A program made the translations under genes and the position numbers. Source: Limonium bicolor (lineage: Eukaryota; Streptophyta; Magnoliopsida; Caryophyllales; Plumbaginaceae). From it: DNA of 64,000 bases. Within the stretch, counting starts at the first letter, position 1. Every line of letters begins with the position of its first letter. Location: contig CM041781.1 of assembly GCA_023374045.1 (NCBI GenBank), positions 139,616,982 to 139,680,981 of the forward strand, in the 5' to 3' direction. The notes beneath the pieces were generated by a model, which did not search any database, was not told the DNA's origin, and saw only the letters and a list, made by a program, of their open reading frames with translations. Below are positions 60,526 to 64,000 of this stretch, piece by piece.

Positions 60526-60708
60526 AGCCTTGTATAATCATGTAATGTGTTAAACCAGTGTATGTTAAGGATGTTGTATGTGTTAGTTAAATCAACAGTG
60601 TAAACCAATGAATGTTGTAAGAAGAGTGTGTTAATGAATAAAGTGGAGTTGTTTGAAGCATGTCAACCATGTTGTTACCGAATACTTATTAGTTTGCCAA
60701 TGAATTAG
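60526..60708 (+). other. AlkB 3' untranslated-like region and acceptor for pol
   Basis: AT/TG-rich, with TGTATG words typical of plant upstream polyadenylation elements and AATAAA at 60637-60642. It ends with TGAATTAG/GTTG, AG at 60707-60708, the best in-frame acceptor for protease. Downstream AGs (e.g. 60754) also give an open frame and cannot be excluded. Confidence 0.5.
60637..60642 (+). terminator. Candidate polyadenylation signal after AlkB
   Basis: AATAAA, 112 bases after the AlkB stop, with TG-rich DNA before it and GTTGTTT after it. Use of it would end a Gag-AlkB transcript before pol. Confidence 0.45.
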
Positions 60709-61481
60709 GTTGTGCACTCGGAACGGGAGGTATACTGAGTGTCTGCAATGAAGCAGAAGCCGGAAAGAGCGGCACAATCCTCACCGGTACCTTTTCAGTC
60801 AATGGCGTGGACGCTTCGATCTTGTTCGACTCCGGAGCCTCTCACACATTTATTTCGCTATCTTTTGCGAAGAGGCTGGGGTTAGACGGTGATGAGATGC
60901 CAGATTTTCAAGTCACTCTCCCGTCTAAAGAGCGGGTCAGGTGTACCCGCTACCACCGAGATGTTGTTGTACGAATCAGAGATGAAGAGTTTCCGATCGA
61001 CCTGATAGAGTTCGAGGGACTTGGTTTTGATGTGATTGTCGGGATGAACTGGTTGGAGCGGTACAAGGGCAGAATCTTGTGTGCCGAGCATCGTCTGCTT
61101 CTTCGGAGTCCGTCTGGGGTTACTATATCTTACCGCCAGAGGCCCAGGGAGCCTTCGGCTCAGATCATCACCGCCATGACTATGTATCGTTTGTTACGAC
61201 AAGGGAATGATGTATACCTCTGCTATGTCCAGGACATAGAGAGAGACCCAGAGTTTAGCCCAGATGTGCCGGTAGTGTCGGAGTTTCCTGATGTATTTCC
61301 TAAGGAACTGTCGGGCATGCCGCCAGCACGGGAAGTTGAGTTTGAAATTGATTTGGTTCCGGGCACCGGACCAATTGCGAAGGCGCCCTATCGTATGGCT
61401 CCAGCAGAGATGACAGAGCTCAAGGAGCAGCTGAGAGACCTACTCAACAAGGGATTTATCCGCCCTAGCGTTTCACCATGA
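60709..61481 (+). pseudogene. pol: pol: aspartic protease and linker, ended by a TGA
   Basis: The retroviral-type protease is marked by LFDSGASHTFIS with the catalytic DSG at 60828-60836 and a second conserved stretch, DVIVGMNWL. It would cut Gag-Pol into mature proteins. The linker to RT carries the usual acidic PDVFPKELSGMPP region. TGA at 61479-61481 replaces the Trp codon (TGG) that normally stands before the first RT motif, a G-to-A change. Confidence 0.85.
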
Positions 61482-62624
61482 GGAGTGCCGGTCCTCTTCG
61501 TGAAGAAGAAGGATAGCCTCCGCCTGTGTATTGACTATCGAGAGCTGAATGCAGTTACGGTGAAGAACCGTTACCCTTTACCACGCATTGATGATTTATT
61601 TGATCAGTTGAAAGGAGCATCAGTATTCTCCAAGATACATCTACGATCCGGATACCATCAGATTGCCATCCGTGACAGTGACATTGAGAAGATAGCATTC
61701 AGAACCATATATGGACATTATGAGTTTACGGTTATGCCGTTTGGTTTATCCAATGCACCAGCTAAGTTCATGGACTTAATGAACCGCTTGTTCCAAGATC
61801 AGTTGGACAAGTCAATGGTAGTCTTCATCGACGATATTCTTGTGTACTCAAAATCGAGGGGTGAGCACGAAAGCCACCTGAGAAGTGTGTTGCAAACATT
61901 GAGAAAGAATCAGTTGTATGCGAAATTTTCAAAGTGTGAGTTTTGGTTGAACCAAGTATCTTTTCTTGGCCATGTGATTTCTGAGGCCGGGATCGCTGTT
62001 GATCCGGCAAAGATTGATGCAGTGCGCACCTGGCCTAGGCCGAAGACAGTTACCGACATCCGGAGCTTCCTCGGTCTGGTAGGATATTATAGGAGGTTTG
62101 TGAAGGACTTCTCCAGTGTCTCGAAGCCGATGACTTCCTTGATGAAGAAGGATGCTCCATTCGAGTGGGCAGATGACTACAAGAGTTCTTTTCAGAGTCT
62201 CAAGGATGCTCTGACATCTGCACTAGTCATGACTTTACCAGACGGTCCAGATGGTTTTGAGGTCTATTGCGACGCATCAGGCAGAGGTATGGGTTGTGTG
62301 TTGATGCAACACGGGAAGGTCGTAGCATACGCCTCCTGACAGCTGAAGAAGCATGAAGAGAACTACCCTACCCACGACTTAGAATTGGGTGCCATTGTCT
62401 TCGCACTGAAGATATGGCGACATCATTTGTATGGGGTAAGTGTGACAATTTATTCTGACCACAAGAGTTTAAAGTACTTGTTCACTCAGAAGGAGTTGAA
62501 CATGAGACAAAGAAGGTGGGTCGAGTTTCTAAACGACTACGACATCAAACTGCAGTATAAAGAGGGTAAGGCAAATGTGGTAGCTGATGCACTGAGTCGC
62601 CGAGCACACTCTCTCCATTCGCTA
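61482..62624 (+). pseudogene. pol: pol: reverse transcriptase and RNase H, inactivated
   Basis: RT spans about 61485-62110 and RNase H about 62230-62620. The RT FIDD box (61824-61835) is intact, but the motif A catalytic Asp is His (CAT, 61638-61640), and one Gly codon is missing after VKKKD. RNase H keeps the [13 protein letters not shown] and YSDHKSL Asp/Glu sites and ends with ADALSRR. TGA at 62337-62339 replaces an Arg codon (CGA to TGA, a CpG change) in the middle of RNase H. These lesions make the copy unable to reverse transcribe itself. Confidence 0.88.
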
Positions 62625-63930
62625 GTCTCTCATTCTAGCTTGGTTGAAGAGGTGCGGAGTGCTCAGATGACGGATCAGTACATGTTGGAGATTAGACAGA
62701 AGCTTATTGATGGCACATTCGAGGGTCAGAAGTACGACTTCCGGCTCCACGATGATGACCTGATTAGGCTTAATGGCCGACTGTGTATTCCGAGGAGTAG
62801 CACTGAGCTGAAGGAGCGCATACTGAGTGAATCCCACTGTTCTACGACTTCGATTCACCCCGGAGCTTCAAAAATGTATAAGGGTATGAAACATTATTTT
62901 TGGTGGACTGGAATGAAAAAGGATGTGAACGATTATGTGTTGAGGTGTCTCACTTGTCAGAAAGTCAAGTTTGAGCACCGACGGCCTGGTGGTATGGTAC
63001 AGCCAATGCCAGTGCCTGAGTGGAAGTTCCATGACATTTCTATGGACTTCGTAGTAGGGCTTCCGCCTACAAGGGGAGGTCTGAATATGATTTGGGTTGT
63101 TGTTGACCGACCGACCAAGGTGGCTCGATTCATACCGATGAAGGACACCTGGAAAGTGGCAAAACTTGTAGAGCTCTTTGATAGAGATATTGTTCGGCAC
63201 CATGGGGTACCGAAGACTATCGTGTCTGATAGGGATACCAGATTCCTCTCGAGGTACTGGAAATCCACACAGGAAGCGCTTGGTACACGCGCTAAAGCTA
63301 AGTACAGTGTTCCACCTATACACAGATGGTCAGAGTGAGCGCACCATCCAGACACTTGAGGATATGTTACGTGCATGTGCACTTGATTTTCAGACCAGCT
63401 GGATTGACAAGTTACATCTGATCGAGTTTAGCTACAACAACAGTTACCATGCTTCGATCAAGATGTCTCCCTTCCAGGCATTATACGGTAGACCATGCCG
63501 CACGCCATTATGCTGGGATGAGTCGAGTGAGACGGTCATTATAGGACCAGAGTATCTGGAACAAGTTCAAGCAGAAGTACGACAGATCCGGGCTAACATG
63601 AAGGCAGCTCAGGATAGGCAGAAATCATACGCCGATGTGCGCAGACGTGACCTGGAGTTCGCCGTGGGCGATCAGGTATTTCGTAGAGTATCCCCCATGA
63701 AGGGAGTGTTTTGTTTTGGCCAGAAAGGTAAGTTGAGCCTGAAATATGTGGGGCCTTATGTTGTGACGGAGCGGATCGGCCCGGTAACTTACAGACTTGA
63801 TTTACCCGCCGAGCTGGGCAAGGTACATGATGTATTTCATGTGTCCCAGTTGAAGAAATATATGTCTCATCCGTCTCATGTACTTCAGCCTGAAAGGCTA
63901 ACCTTAGAGCCGACCATGCGATCAGTGGAG
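62625..63930 (+). pseudogene. pol: pol: integrase, frameshifted
   Basis: The zinc-binding HHCC domain (about 62820-62960; SIHPG, CLTCQ) is followed by the catalytic core with SMDFV and VSDRDTRF Asp residues. An extra base near 63286-63296 shifts frame +1 before the third acidic residue; the frame then continues from about 63293 to the window end with TDGQSER (catalytic Glu) and the GPY/F-like C-terminal part (KYVGPYVV). A stop is reached at 63336-63338 in the original frame. Integrase would insert the cDNA. Confidence 0.85.
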
Positions 63931-64000
63931 ACTCCGGTACGGATTCTGGATACTAAGACTCAAGACACTCGCCATAAGTCTGTGAGACTGGTGAAGGTTC
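63931..64000 (+). pseudogene. pol: pol: start of chromodomain
   Basis: After the QLKKY linker and a Pro-rich step the frame reads ETPVRILDTK...VKV, the usual opening of the Tekay/Del chromodomain, which steers integration to marked chromatin. Cut by the window end. Confidence 0.65.

Larger units (their letters stand above)
54054..64000 (+). mobile_element. Ty3/gypsy chromovirus (Tekay/Del type) carrying an AlkB gene, element D, 3' end outside window
   Basis: Order seen: 5' LTR (54054-57971), damaged primer-binding site, gag with two introns, zinc knuckles, AlkB dioxygenase, protease, reverse transcriptase, RNase H, integrase, start of chromodomain. The order protease-RT-RNase H-integrase-chromodomain and initiator-tRNA priming are those of Tekay/Del chromoviruses. 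The cargo between nucleocapsid and protease is not part of any standard chromovirus plan I know. It is inserted in LTR E with GTTTT (54049-54053) as the left target copy; the right one is outside the window. Confidence 0.9.

Overview
The window is plant nuclear heterochromatin from a large-genome flowering plant (species not identifiable from the sequence). I see no host gene. Almost all of it is nested Ty3/gypsy LTR retrotransposon DNA. The clues are LTRs that start TGAAATAC and end GGGGTGTTACA, 5-bp target duplications, primer-binding sites matching initiator tRNA-Met, polypurine tracts, and one element with a Tekay/Del-type chromovirus gag-pol.

Layout. Element A (minus strand; window start to 22007) is a large non-autonomous element. 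It has a cut-off 3' LTR (1-8502) carrying a nested 5.7-kb solo LTR (element I, 712-6393), a 7.6-kb interior without gag or pol (8503-16149), and a complete 5.86-kb 5' LTR (16150-22007). A appears to sit inside minus-strand LTR B (22008-23629 plus 41912-44019). B is also split by element C (plus strand, 23630-41911, duplication CAACT). C is complete with 4.2-kb LTRs but has a non-coding interior, itself split by a minus-strand solo LTR, C2 (32496-36834, duplication ACGAT). From 44020 to 51740 there are layered LTR pieces (J, G, H, K) and a solo LTR F (44147-46881, duplication TTTCC). E (51741-54053, minus) is an LTR of A's family, broken by element D.

Element D (54054 to window end, plus) is the only coding element. 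It has a 3.9-kb 5' LTR, gag split by two small predicted introns, zinc knuckles, then an uninterrupted AlkB-type 2-oxoglutarate/Fe(II) dioxygenase reading frame, then protease, reverse transcriptase, RNase H, integrase and the start of a chromodomain. The AlkB frame has all catalytic motifs and lies in sense between nucleocapsid and protease. One phase-1 splice donor after the zinc knuckles fits two acceptors: one opens into AlkB in frame, the other into protease in frame. An AATAAA lies between them. This suggests a retrotransposon making either Gag-AlkB or Gag-Pol by alternative splicing. The pol part is dead in this copy (two TGA stops, a +1 frameshift, a lost catalytic Asp); AlkB is open.

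A second theme is RNA-like structure in the LTRs. Unrelated-sequence LTR families carry hairpin arrays with a repeat period near 72 bp. Almost every family also has a small hairpin directly followed by a consensus 3' splice site near the LTR's 3' end, and several have strong 5' splice sites in the first third, pointing to a long spliced leader. All splice, hairpin and nesting calls are read by eye and are predictions.
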